This document shows, piece after piece, positions 1 to 7,116 of a stretch of 9,924 nucleotides of DNA; within the stretch, counting starts at the first letter, position 1; each line of letters opens with the position of its first letter. This stretch comes from Oscillospiraceae bacterium (GTDB taxonomy: Bacteria > Bacillota > Clostridia > Oscillospirales > Ruminococcaceae), in the NCBI GenBank assembly GCA_900768735.1, contig CAAGDZ010000329.1, positions 1 through 9,924 on the forward strand, in the 5' to 3' direction. Below the pieces are notes generated by a model that made no database searches, was not told where the DNA came from, and was given only the letters and a program-made list of their open reading frames with translations. Made by a program: the position numbers and the translations under genes.

Positions 1-21
1 AACCCTTTATACGAAAGGAAT

Positions 22-696
22 TTAGAGGATTTTTATTGTTGCCTTTTCGGCATAATTTTTGGTCGGAGTGACAGGGTTCGCGCCGTCACCGTATTCCTTG
101 TTCATATCCATAGCGTTGATATGACTTTTTGAAGTAGCCGAGATATTGATTATCTCGCCGCCCAGCGCTTTCACAAGTGCTGAATACTCCCGCTCCGGGT
201 CAATAATAATTACATCAGCGTCCGAGGCAAGAATCTGATTGATTATCTCTGTCTTTGCTGCAAAGGACTTACCACCGCCCGACACGCCTAAGATAAACGC
301 ATTTCCGTTCAGGAGCAGCCTGCGGTCGGCGATAATCATATTCTTGCTGATTACATTCTGCCCATAGTAAATGCCGTTTTCGTGGTATATATCCTGAACA
401 CGGAACGGGATAAACACCGCTAACGACTCGGTAGTCAGTGTTCTGAAGGTATCAATTTTTCGTGTGCCGAAGGGCATAACCGTATTCAGTCCGTCAAGCT
501 GCTGGAATTTCAGAACACCAAACTGGCAAAGGTGCTTTCTTGCGGTAGTCAGGAGCGCTTCGGTGTCCTGATCGAGCTGTTCTTTGGTATCTGCCGTATG
601 CACAAAGGTAATAACGGCGAACATCATGCGCTGGTCTCTTGTAGTCAGGTCGTCAAGGAACTCCTGTTTGAATAGTTTTGCAAGTGTCTTAATCAT
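22..696 (-). pseudogene. VirB4-type conjugation ATPase (CD1110-like family), internally deleted and truncated remnant
   Basis: Intact relatives are roughly 800-residue cytoplasmic ATPases that power the type IV secretion channel of integrative conjugative elements. This frame has only 224 residues. Residues 1-11 (MIKTLAKLFKQ) look like the authentic N-terminus, but residue 12 onward (EFLDDLTTRDQRMMF) matches the part just before the ATPase core, so some 300 residues appear to be missing in frame (family comparison from memory). The Walker A loop GVSGGGKS (137-144) and the following VIIIDPERE strand (162-170) are intact. Similarity ends at GDGANPV (about residue 209, base 70); an unrelated 15-residue tail follows before the TAA. 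Walker B and the rest of the motor are absent, so no function as a pump is expected. The start overlaps the prgI stop (ATGATTAA), an arrangement probably inherited from the intact element. Confidence 0.85.
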
Positions 697-1054
697 GTGT
701 TTTAAGCGCCTCCTTGTTTTTCTGTTCGATACCCGGCTTCATAAGCTCAAGGTAAGTGTTTGTTGGACGGAATACGAGTTTTTTCGGTATAAGGAACTCG
801 CTCTTAATCCATGTCCACATAAATTTTTCTGCGGTCATTCCGTTGTACTTAACAAAGCCGAGCGCCGCGAAAGGGGCGGCGGCTAAAATGCACATCCACG
901 AAACGGTCTGGGTGCCGACATACGGACTGAGCAGAAAATATATGACCACCGCAACAGCACAAGCCAGGGCAGAAAAAATGAACTGCCGAAGCGACAGTCC
1001 AAAGAACATAGACTCTGTGTAGTTGCGGATTTCTCTGTTTATTTTTACTTCCAT
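689..1054 (-). CDS. PrgI family conjugation membrane protein
   Basis: A 121-residue protein of the PrgI family, a small inner-membrane component (VirB3-like position) normally encoded directly before the VirB4-type ATPase in Gram-positive conjugative elements. The N-terminus MEVKINREIRNYTES is typical, followed by two hydrophobic segments at about residues 25-46 and 50-68 and a cytoplasmic stretch with the family-like KFMWTWIKSEFL and a PTNTYLELMKPG end. The length is normal, so the gene itself looks complete. A GAAAGGAGT ribosome binding site lies 6 bases before the ATG. Its last 8 bases overlap the start of the damaged virB4. The usual upstream conjugation genes are absent and a toxin-antitoxin pair takes their place. 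A minus-strand terminator ends about 20 bases upstream, leaving no room for a promoter, so expression is doubtful. Confidence 0.8.
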   Translation of the reverse strand: MEVKINREIRNYTESMFFGLSLRQFIFSALACAVAVVIYFLLSPYVGTQTVSWMCILAAAPFAALGFVKYNGMTAEKFMWTWIKSEFLIPKKLVFRPTNTYLELMKPGIEQKNKEALKTHD

Positions 1055-1075
1055 AGTAAAACTCCTTTCAGATAC

Positions 1076-1110
1076 AAAAAATCGCCATCCTTTTCAGATG
1101 ACGATTTTTG
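1076..1110 (-). terminator. Rho-independent terminator of the toxin-antitoxin operon
   Basis: Arms 1077-1089 and 1097-1109 pair around a 7-base loop. In the minus-strand RNA all 13 positions pair (one G-U), while the plus-strand RNA has an A-C mismatch. The minus-strand copy ends in a run of U. It starts 10 bases after the toxin stop codon, which fits termination of the toxin-antitoxin transcript before prgI. Confidence 0.75.
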
Positions 1111-1119
1111 TGAAATTAT

Positions 1120-1446
1120 TCAGTTTTTGTCTTGCGGTGTCCCGAACAGAATCCGCATAAAATCCCGTCTGGCGTAAAGCACACGCAAAATATATACCAT
1201 ATCATTTTCCACACGGTAAAATGCCGTGTAGTTTCCGCAGACAAGAAAACGGTAGTCGGTATCGAGATTTACGATAGATGACAGCGGTGTGCCGAGTTCG
1301 GGGAAATCTTTGAGCGTACGAATACGCTTTAAAATTTTTTCAATCGTACGGACGGCGGCCTGCTCGTTGCAAAGCTCATCGGCAATATACGCTTTCGTGT
1401 TCTGTAAATCGGCAATTGCTTCCGGCGAAAATTTTATCTCAGCCAT
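1120..1446 (-). CDS. RelE/ParE family type II toxin
   Basis: A 108-residue protein with the RelE/ParE toxin fold signature. It has an N-terminal strand and helix (MAEIKFSPEAIADLQNTKAY), a helical hairpin rich in Lys/Arg (KILKRIRTLKDFPELGTPL) and the C-terminal beta sheet with DYRFLVCGNYTAFYRV and VYILRVLYARRDFMRILF. The YARRDFMRILF end is typical of ParE/YoeB-like toxins. Family members either cleave mRNA on the ribosome or poison DNA gyrase, and this sequence alone does not say which. The start codon lies inside the end of the antitoxin gene (8-base overlap), so the two are translationally coupled. Family length is normal and no damage is seen. The location beside conjugation genes suggests it stabilises the mobile element and may have outlived it. 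Confidence 0.87.
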   Translation of the reverse strand: MAEIKFSPEAIADLQNTKAYIADELCNEQAAVRTIEKILKRIRTLKDFPELGTPLSSIVNLDTDYRFLVCGNYTAFYRVENDMVYILRVLYARRDFMRILFGTPQDKN

Positions 1447-1693
1447 TTGTTATACCCAGCATTTTTTCTACCTCTGCAAGCTCAGTCCAGCCTTTTTCCT
1501 TTCCCGAAAGCTCGCCTTTGGATAATTCGCCCATCAGCTTCAAGGTTGCTTTTGTCTTTTCGTATTCCTCGATATCGACAATAGCATATCTGCCTCTGCC
1601 GTTTTTGGTAAGAAACACAGGCTCTCCTACCGCAATGTCACGCAGTACCTCGGTATAGTTTCTCAAATCGGATACGGGTTTAATATTCGGCAT
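1439..1693 (-). CDS. Phd/YefM family antitoxin
   Basis: An 84-residue antitoxin. The N-terminal DNA-binding half shows the Phd/YefM pattern: MPNIKPVSDLRNYTEVLRDI, then EPVFLTKNGRGRYAIVDIEEYEK, where the 'xVxLTKNGxxxYxIVxxxEY' strand-turn is diagnostic. The C-terminal half (from about residue 50) is Lys/Glu-rich and would be the flexible segment that wraps the toxin. It is the first gene of the pair, as in most modules of this type, and overlaps the toxin start by 8 bases. The ATG at 1691-1693 follows an AGAAAGGTAGGTG ribosome binding site. A promoter lies directly upstream. By family knowledge the antitoxin and the toxin complex should repress that promoter; the short TGCT/AGCA dyad (1714-1717, 1729-1732) spanning its -10 box is a weak operator candidate. 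Confidence 0.88.
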   Translation of the reverse strand: MPNIKPVSDLRNYTEVLRDIAVGEPVFLTKNGRGRYAIVDIEEYEKTKATLKLMGELSKGELSGKEKGWTELAEVEKMLGITNG

Positions 1694-1723
1694 AATATCT
1701 ACACCTACCTTTCTGCTGTATAT

Positions 1724-1752
1724 ATTGTAGCATAATTCTTCGTAAAATACAA
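1724..1752 (-). promoter_or_regulatory. Sigma-A promoter of the antitoxin-toxin operon
   Basis: On the minus strand, TTGTAT (1747-1752), a 17-base spacer and TACAAT (1724-1729), about 30 bases before the antitoxin ATG. Both boxes are close to consensus and the spacing is ideal. Confidence 0.75.
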
Positions 1753-1783
1753 CAGCTAGAGTGAAGGTTTCAAAAACTTAATC

Positions 1784-1833
1784 AGCTACACTTAGAACTC
1801 AGGTGCATTTTCACCTAAGTTTTAAGTGTAGCT
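1784..1833. repeat. 50-base near-palindrome (long hairpin)
   Basis: Perfect 10-base outer arms, AGCTACACTT (1784-1793) and AAGTGTAGCT (1824-1833). An imperfect 7-base middle (one mismatch, one wobble) and perfect AGGTG/CACCT inner arms follow, around a CATTTT loop. It has no U-run of its own and sits between the surface-protein terminator and the toxin-antitoxin promoter. It could be a mobile-element end, a protein-binding site or a fold-back repeat. The function is unknown. Confidence 0.7.
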
Positions 1834-1838
1834 TTAGC

Positions 1839-1870
1839 AAAAAAGCGCCGTATTGCTACGACGCCTTTTT
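1839..1870 (-). terminator. Rho-independent terminator after the surface-protein gene
   Basis: Twelve-base arms 1839-1850 and 1859-1870 with an 8-base loop. The minus-strand RNA pairs throughout with two G-U wobbles and ends in six U, whereas the plus-strand RNA would have two A-C mismatches. It lies 22 bases downstream of the surface-protein stop codon, in the right orientation to end that transcript. Confidence 0.8.
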
Positions 1871-1892
1871 GTTGCTCATAAGTTATTGATTT

Positions 1893-2009
1893 TTAGTTTT
1901 CACCGTGCTTTTTCTTTTTGCTTACTACCGTCGCTGCCACTGCGCCGCCGCTTACGAACATAATCGCAACAAGCAACGCCATGTGGCTGTTATCTCCGGT
2001 ATCGGGGTT
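1893..2009 (-). other. C-terminal cell-wall sorting signal of the surface protein
   Basis: Encodes NPDTGD, then a hydrophobic stretch (about 20 residues from MALLVAIMF) and the basic tail SKKKKHGEN. This is the tripartite sorting signal recognised by sortases, with Asn rather than Leu in the first motif position, as often seen in gut Clostridia. No sortase gene is in the window. Confidence 0.85.
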
Positions 2010-2349
2010 ATCTACCGCCGGTTTTGCATTAACAGTAAATGTAGTAGCCGCAGTACCGCTTTCAGATACAATGCCGATTGTATGCTCGCCTACCGAAAGC
2101 GAACCAACAAAGTCAGCCTTTAAGGTAATAATTGTACTACCCTCTGTTGCAGTATAATTCTCTGCATCAATGGTTTTGCCGTCAAGCTGGGCACGGATAA
2201 AATCGCCGTACGCCGCATTTGAACTGAAGGTAAGCTCTTTCTTTTCTCCCTCGGTTACGCTCTGTCCCGCGCCTTCAATGATTTCGGGAGGTAGCTTTCC
2301 GGTGACTGTGTCGCTGAGTTCGATTTCGTTTTCGCCGTTTTCATCTGCA

Positions 2350-3350
2350 AAGTATTTACCGCAATCCAAGCAATGCCAATACTCAATGTTTCCGGTTTCG
2401 GTAACGGTTGCTTCCTTTGCAGGAATGTTTTCAAGATTATGATTCGTGCTGTCAAGCTCGCCGTACTCTTCGCCGCAGTATTCGCAGACTGCCTTGCTTA
2501 CGCAGGTAGCCTCGCCGCCTGTATGCTCGGAAAGTGTCGCGCCGCATACATCGCAAAGGTGGTCTTTGGGTTCGGCATCTGTATGCTCACTGTTTATTGC
2601 AACGGTCTTGTTTTCGGCAAATACAAATCCGTCGGCTGTCTCAGCCATTACAAATACTCTGAAGCCGGTTTCACCGCTTGCATAGTAGTCCGATGACATA
2701 GTTCCAACCATTTCGCCGTCTTCTATAGTCGGCTCTATGTTTGAAGTGCCCATGCGCTCAAAGTCGTAACCCCATGTAACATTTGTTACGCCCTCGGGAA
2801 CAGTTATGACGAATCTATAATCCTGTGTTTTGCAAACCACATCCGCACCGCTTATTGTAATAGCGGGGATAGCCTTCTTTTCGGTTTCGGCATCGCAGTA
2901 ACTGCACTTCTGCCAGTACTGTCCGTTTTCGCTCTGCCACTCGTAAGTGTGGTCGGAAAGTATTTCTTCGCAGATGTCGCAATTATGGTCTTTCGGGTTT
3001 TCATCCTTGCAGGTTGTCATTTGCTCACCGCAATAGTCACAATAGTGGTCGCTGTTCGTATCTGCGTGAATACCCACATATTCACCGCAGAAATCACACT
3101 CGTGGTCTTTGTCTGCGTCCTTATGAGTGCAGATATAATCGCATTCAGAGCATACGCCGTCAACCCATGTGTGGTCTTCATAGTCTACTACAACTGCATC
3201 ACAGCAATTCCAATACTTCTTGTGCTGAGTTTCGTTCTGATCCCAAACCATTGAACCTGAATGATTGGTGCTGTCAAGTTCGCCGTACTCTTCGTAGCAG
3301 TAATCGCACTCAGCCTTTTCTGTGCAGGTTGCTATTCCGCCTGTGTGACC
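2350..3350 (-). repeat. Cys-rich CxxC repeat region of the surface protein
   Basis: About 330 residues carrying nine or so C-x2-C pairs (CDYC, CSEC, CDFC, CDYC, CDIC, CSYC, CDVC, CEYC, CLDC), interspersed with DKDHECD, NSDHYCD and PKDHLCD-type acidic/His phrases. Two longer copies share HTGG-ATC--KA-C-YC-EEYGELDSTNH; their DNA copies lie near 2434-2528 and 3261-3350. The pattern suggests small metal-binding (zinc-ribbon-like) modules outside the cell; metal binding is inferred, not shown. Confidence 0.75.
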
Positions 3351-4129
3351 GTTATTGACTGTTACGGTTACATCTGCGGTGTTGCCTGAATTATCGGCGG
3401 CAACAACGGTTACCGTGCCTGCTCCTTTTGCAAGTGTATATTTGCCGTTAGTGGCTGTTAATTCAACATCGTTTGCCTTAACGCTTGCAATACTGCCGTT
3501 ATCGGAAACGGTAAATTCTACCACATCGCAATAGGTCTTGTTGTTTTCCAACCCTGTGATAACAGGCTTTTGAATATCTATCCACTGTGCTGTAATCTCA
3601 AGAGGTGTACTTGGCATTGTAAATGAATTGTTTGCATCCACCGTAACAGAAGATGGTAATAAGATCCATTTATCAAGCGAATATCCTGTCGTGTGAGTAT
3701 CAGGCGATAAAGTAATCTCGCTTCCTGCCGTGGCGTAGGTTTTATTGTTGTAGTTGTAGGGGTTTGTGAAAGCCGCTGTGCCGCCGTTGACGGTCAGGCG
3801 GTAATACACCATACCATCGCCGCTCACCGTGCCGGTCAAAGTGCCGTCAACAAAGATTTTTCCGCTGTTGTCGATTGTTCCTTCATTTGTCAGGGTCTTG
3901 CCCTCCGGGATTGTAAGGGTCTGATTTTCCCCGATAGTCAGTGTTTTTCCGGTTGGAATGGTGAAATCATCGGTGGGTGTAACGCTTGTTCCGTAGATAA
4001 TACCGTCATTATCGCCCTCGAAGATGATGCCGCTCCAACTGCTTTTATTGCTTTGATCGCCAATGGAGGTTGCGAATAGCACTGCGTTGCCGTTATTAGT
4101 CCGGAAGATACCGGGGCTGAAGGTTCCGC

Positions 4130-4535
4130 CGATGCCCTCCATGTTGGTGCAAGTGGCTGTAACAACGCCGCCGGTAATGGTGACGTCACCGCCGCTGCCG
4201 GCTTGGAGTCCGGCGCCGAAGCCGGCACCGCTGCCGATGCCCGCGCCGTAGTTGCTGCTGGCTGTAACAGTGCCGCCGTTGATGGTGACGATGCCGCCGC
4301 TTCCGGCGAAGTTACCGCCGGAGCCGCCTCCGATGCCCGCGCCGCAGGGGCTGTTGGCTTTGACTTTGCCGCCGTTGATGGTAATGGTGCCGCCGGAGCC
4401 GCCATCGCTACCGCCGATGCCCGCGCCGTAGGTGGCGGTAGCAGTGACGATGCCGCCGTTGATGGTGATGGTGCCGCAGTCTTTGATTGCGATGCCGTCG
4501 GCACTGCTACCGCCGATGCCTGCGTTATAGGTTGC
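4130..4535 (-). repeat. Glycine-rich beta-helix repeats of the surface protein
   Basis: Four TI(N/T)GG-type rungs, each with V(T/K)A and GAGIG(G/S), recur at 4167, 4272, 4368 and 4452 (spacings 105, 96 and 84 bases, or 35, 32 and 28 residues). The DNA is GC-rich with repeated GCCGCCG tracts and creates long false open frames in the other phases and strand. The pattern matches the right-handed beta-helix repeats common in Firmicutes surface proteins. Confidence 0.75.
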
Positions 4536-4985
4536 CACATTCTGGGTGGTCAGCTTGCCCGCCTTGTTATATGTTTCATTCACTGTACCATCCGCATTCA
4601 GCACGGGGTCGGACTGGGCATAGATGGTCAGGGCGTTGGGAGAGGTGGTTTCCGGGTCGTTGTCGTCGTCCTGCACCTGAATACCGCCGTCGACTAAAAG
4701 ATAACAGCCGTCCGTCAATATCAGATGTACATTACCGCTGACTGTTACTCTGCTTTCGATGGTTACACTGCCGGTTACTACATACCAGCCGTCCTTTCCA
4801 TCATCTCCCCATGTGTAGTCTTCGCTTGATACCACGGTGTACTCGGTTTTTGTGCCGGTCTGCCAGTTTTTACCGTTTTAGTCGCAATAGAGATATTGCA
4901 CACCGCCCTCAGCAAAAACCATAGTAGGCACTAATGAAAGCACCATACATACAGCCAGCAGCAAGCTTAAAATCCTCTTTTTCAT

Positions 4986-5588
4986 TTATTTTTCCTCCTT
5001 TGTGACTGATTTTGGGTTGTATTTCGTAATAAATAGCTCAAGAGCTTCTTTCAGCACTTCTATCTGAGATTTCAGATAGAACTCATCCTCAAAGAGTGCG
5101 TAATGCACGCAGGCTCTTATCAGAATGAAAATCAGCGGCGTCAGCTTTTCGTACGGAATACCGAGCTTCGGCTCTAAGCTTTTTGCATATTCGGTATAAC
5201 GCTTATCTACGCCTGCAAAGAACTTCTGACCGTACTCCCTGTATTTCGGGTGGGTGTAGACCTGATACATAAGTCGGTATTTCTTTCCGTGCTTTTCCGC
5301 CGTCCAGTAGGGTATCTCGTCGATAAACCTCCACAAGTCCTCTGCATCTGTGGGCGCTTTCGCCATAAATTCATCTTCTACCTTACTCATGCAGTATTCG
5401 GTAGATTTTACGATAAGGTCGTCGAGATTGTCAAAATACTGATACAGGCTTGCAACATTACAGCCGCAGGCGTCGGAAATGGCTTTTACTCCGACACCGG
5501 TAAGACCGTTTTGTGCATAGCAGTCGTAGCATTTTTCCATAATCTCAATCTGCTTTGCCTTTCGGGCTTCTTCGTTTACGGTACGCAA
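4986..5588 (-). CDS. TetR/AcrR family transcriptional regulator
   Basis: A 200-residue protein of normal TetR length. The N-terminal DNA-binding domain shows GLTGVGVKAISDACGCNVASLYQYF, with the recognition helix at about residues 42-52 and the family's 'xLYxYFxxKxxL'-like end (LYQYFDNLDDLI). The all-helical C-terminal part (about 65-195) would bind an unknown ligand and form the dimer. The start is TTG (5586-5588), chosen because a strong GGGAGGGGG ribosome binding site lies just upstream and no in-frame ATG precedes the helix-turn-helix. The TAA stop is immediately followed by the ATG of the surface protein, whose AGGAGG lies inside the last TetR codons (KEEK). The two are therefore co-transcribed and probably translationally coupled, so this regulator most likely controls its own promoter and the surface-protein gene. 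Confidence 0.88.
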   Translation of the reverse strand: MRTVNEEARKAKQIEIMEKCYDCYAQNGLTGVGVKAISDACGCNVASLYQYFDNLDDLIVKSTEYCMSKVEDEFMAKAPTDAEDLWRFIDEIPYWTAEKHGKKYRLMYQVYTHPKYREYGQKFFAGVDKRYTEYAKSLEPKLGIPYEKLTPLIFILIRACVHYALFEDEFYLKSQIEVLKEALELFITKYNPKSVTKEEK

Positions 5589-5611
5589 TAGATTCCCCCT
5601 CCCTGACGATA

Positions 5612-5623
5612 AAGCAAATGCTT
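5612..5623. promoter_or_regulatory. Candidate TetR operator
   Basis: Inverted repeat AAGCA-AA-TGCTT (arms 5612-5616 and 5619-5623), placed just downstream of the -10 box and upstream of the tetR ribosome binding site. This is a position where a bound TetR dimer would block transcription. The arms are short, so it is only a candidate. Confidence 0.4.
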
Positions 5624-5629
5624 ATTTAT

Positions 5630-5658
5630 ATTATAGTGCTTTTGGTATGATATGTCAA
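5630..5658 (-). promoter_or_regulatory. Consensus sigma-A promoter for tetR and the surface-protein gene
   Basis: On the minus strand, TTGACA (5653-5658), a 17-base spacer and TATAAT (5630-5635), exact consensus in both boxes. Transcription would start near 5623, overlapping the inverted repeat at 5612-5623. A promoter this strong upstream of a repressor gene suggests it is normally held down by binding of the regulator. Confidence 0.85.
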
Positions 5659-5701
5659 GCGGAGATGTAAGAATTATAGATTTTTTACAGATTTTAAGAG
5701 T

Positions 5702-5732
5702 AAATGCCCGCCTGATATACAAGCGAGCATTT
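5702..5732 (-). terminator. Probable terminator of the ior-paaK operon
   Basis: Arms AAATGCCCGC (5702-5711) and GCGAGCATTT (5723-5732) around an 11-base loop. On the minus strand the one imperfect pair becomes G-U, so the stem is complete, though the U-tract after it is poor; the plus-strand U-tract is better. It lies about 110 bases after paaK and just before the tetR promoter, where a terminator is expected. Confidence 0.55.
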
Positions 5733-5763
5733 CTTTTGTCTTTAATTTTATGTTCAGCACCGG

Positions 5764-5783
5764 GCATATTATCCGCAATATGC
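5764..5783. repeat. Short inverted repeat downstream of paaK
   Basis: Perfect 7-base arms GCATATT and AATATGC with a 6-base loop. It lies in the otherwise featureless spacer 5733-5839 after the paaK stop and has no U-tract, so it is not a terminator by itself. It may stabilise the transcript end. Confidence 0.4.
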
Positions 5784-5839
5784 GTATTATGACCGCAAAG
5801 CTTTTCGACATTCAGCCCCGGCGTCTGTTTTTATCGCAA

Positions 5840-7081
5840 TCAGTCGTAACGCTCATCAATTACGCGCATGGTCTTTTTGGTGCTCCTCGGCAGAAGTCCT
5901 ATCTCCACAACCTTTACAATAGGCGTAAATCCGATTCTGCTCTTGACCTTTTCGGAAATGCGCTTTGCTAGCTCATTAAAGTCAACCGAGCCTGTGGTCT
6001 CTACATAAATACGCATTGTGTCCTTTCCGTCAAGGTGAGAAATGCGTATCTGATATTCGCTTGATATTTCGGGGAAGGTTCCGAGTACCTCTTCAATCTG
6101 GCTTGGAAATACGTTTACGCCCTTAATCTTCATCATATCGTCGGTTCGTCCCATAATGGTGTCGATTCTCGGAAATTTACTTCCGCACGGGCAGTCACCG
6201 GGAATGATTCTCGAAAGGTCGTGGGTTCTGTATCTGATAAGGGGCGCGCCCTCCTTTACGAGAGTGGTGATTACTATCTCGCCCATCTCTCCGTCGGGCA
6301 GATTTTTTCCGGTTACGGGGTCGATTATCTCTATGTAGATAAAGTCATCCCAATAGTGCATACCGCAGTTTTCTTTACAGCTAATGCCTATTCCCGGACC
6401 GTATATCTCCGTAAGGCCGTATATGTCATACAGCTCTATGCCAAGCTCAGAAGAGATGCGTTCTCTCATTTTTTCACTCCAGCGCTCCGAGCCGATAACG
6501 CCTTTTTTAAGATGTATTTTATCCTTTATGCCGCGCTTTTCGATTTCCTCCGCAAGCAAAAGAGAATAGGACGAGGTAGCGCAAAGTACGGTACTCTTCA
6601 TATCCATCATCATCTGAAGCTGTTTATCGGTGTTCCCCGGACCCATCGGGATTACCATAGCGCCGAGCTTTTCCGCACCGTTCTGAAAGCCTATACCCGC
6701 AGTCCACAAACCATATCCGGGAGTAATCTGGATTCTGTCCGTCGCAGTTATCCCTGCCGTCTCATAACAGCGCTTGAACTGAATCGCCCAGTCGTCAACA
6801 TCCTTGGCGGTATACGGGATAATAACCGGAGTTCCTGTCGTTCCAGACGAAGAATGAATACGGACAATCTGTTCCTCGGGCACGGTCATAAGTCCCAAGG
6901 GATAAGCATCACGAAGGTCGCTTTTCTCGGAAAAAGGGAGCTTTTCAAAGTCGTCCGCCGAATTTAAAGAGATTACTCCCGCCGCTCTTAGCTTCTTTCC
7001 GTAAAAGTTATCGGCTTTTAAAAGTGCGTCGATACGGCCGTTTACAAGCTGAAGCTGTGTATCTGAAATTCTCATTGTCAT
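5840..7081 (-). CDS. paaK: Phenylacetate-CoA ligase family protein
   Basis: A 413-residue adenylate-forming enzyme of the PaaK family (usual length about 430). These enzymes join an aryl acid and CoA using ATP, giving AMP and pyrophosphate. Visible motifs are the P-loop-like SSSGTTGTP (77-85), YGLTE (221-225) with the aryl-acid pocket before it, RYRTHDLS (283-290), the hinge region GRTDDMMKIKGVNVFPSQIE (311-330) and the C-terminal catalytic lysine region PRSTKKTMRV. Cysteines at 235, 239, 297 and 299 (CKENC, CPCG) may bind a metal. The start is either the ATG at 7081 or the one at 7075; AAAGGA is 4 bases before the first and 10 before the second. It is third in an operon behind iorA and iorB, 35 bases after iorB, implying phenylacetate or indoleacetate as substrate. 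The exact acid cannot be read from the sequence. Confidence 0.9.
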   Translation of the reverse strand: MTMRISDTQLQLVNGRIDALLKADNFYGKKLRAAGVISLNSADDFEKLPFSEKSDLRDAYPLGLMTVPEEQIVRIHSSSGTTGTPVIIPYTAKDVDDWAIQFKRCYETAGITATDRIQITPGYGLWTAGIGFQNGAEKLGAMVIPMGPGNTDKQLQMMMDMKSTVLCATSSYSLLLAEEIEKRGIKDKIHLKKGVIGSERWSEKMRERISSELGIELYDIYGLTEIYGPGIGISCKENCGMHYWDDFIYIEIIDPVTGKNLPDGEMGEIVITTLVKEGAPLIRYRTHDLSRIIPGDCPCGSKFPRIDTIMGRTDDMMKIKGVNVFPSQIEEVLGTFPEISSEYQIRISHLDGKDTMRIYVETTGSVDFNELAKRISEKVKSRIGFTPIVKVVEIGLLPRSTKKTMRVIDERYD

Positions 7082-7116
7082 AAATTCCTTTCGGTATTTT
7101 AAATTATTGCTTATCG

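Larger units (their letters stand above)
1893..4985 (-). pseudogene. Sortase-anchored cell-surface protein, beta-helix plus CxxC repeats, interrupted by a premature TAA after the signal peptide
   Basis: The original frame starts at the ATG at 4985 (AGGAGG seven bases upstream) and would give 1030 codons. The first 25 residues, MKKRILSLLLAVCMVLSLVP..., form a clear signal peptide ending near VFA. Codon 36 (4878-4880) is TAA; the next 980 or so codons down to 1893 are open in the same frame. In order, by full-length numbering: glycine-rich beta-helix with TINGG...GAGIGG rungs (about 150-290); an 'LTIPEGKTLTNEGTI' segment (about 335-375); an InlB-like repeat (about 390-470); an Ig-like domain (about 475-540); a Cys-rich CxxC region (about 545-880); a second Ig-like segment; NPDTG (993-997), a hydrophobic segment and a KKKKHGEN tail. 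It would be an adhesin or glycan-binding wall protein; ligand unknown. Starting at the internal GTG (codon 51) gives 980 residues but no export signal and no visible ribosome binding site. A sequencing error at the TAA cannot be excluded. Confidence 0.82.

Noticed and set aside
22..1054. A functional conjugative transfer module
   Set aside because: The ATPase lacks Walker B and most of both halves, and no relaxase, coupling protein, integrase or other channel gene is in the window.
3938..4697. Long Ala/Pro/Ser-rich open frames on both strands over the beta-helix region (minus 3938-4540, plus 4203-4697)
   Set aside because: They are phase shadows of the GC-rich glycine repeats. The signal peptide, domain order and sorting signal all fall in the 1893-4985 frame.
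4833..4835. GTG at codon 51 as the true start of the surface protein
   Set aside because: It lacks a ribosome binding site and a signal peptide, while a perfect signal peptide with AGGAGG lies in the same frame just upstream, beyond the TAA.
5576..5767. A 63-codon minus-strand open frame across the tetR promoter
   Set aside because: It covers the -35/-10 boxes and the tetR start in another frame, and has no ribosome binding site at its start.
6221..6967. A 248-codon plus-strand open frame antisense to paaK
   Set aside because: No ribosome binding site or recognisable domain, and it lies entirely within a well-supported gene on the other strand.
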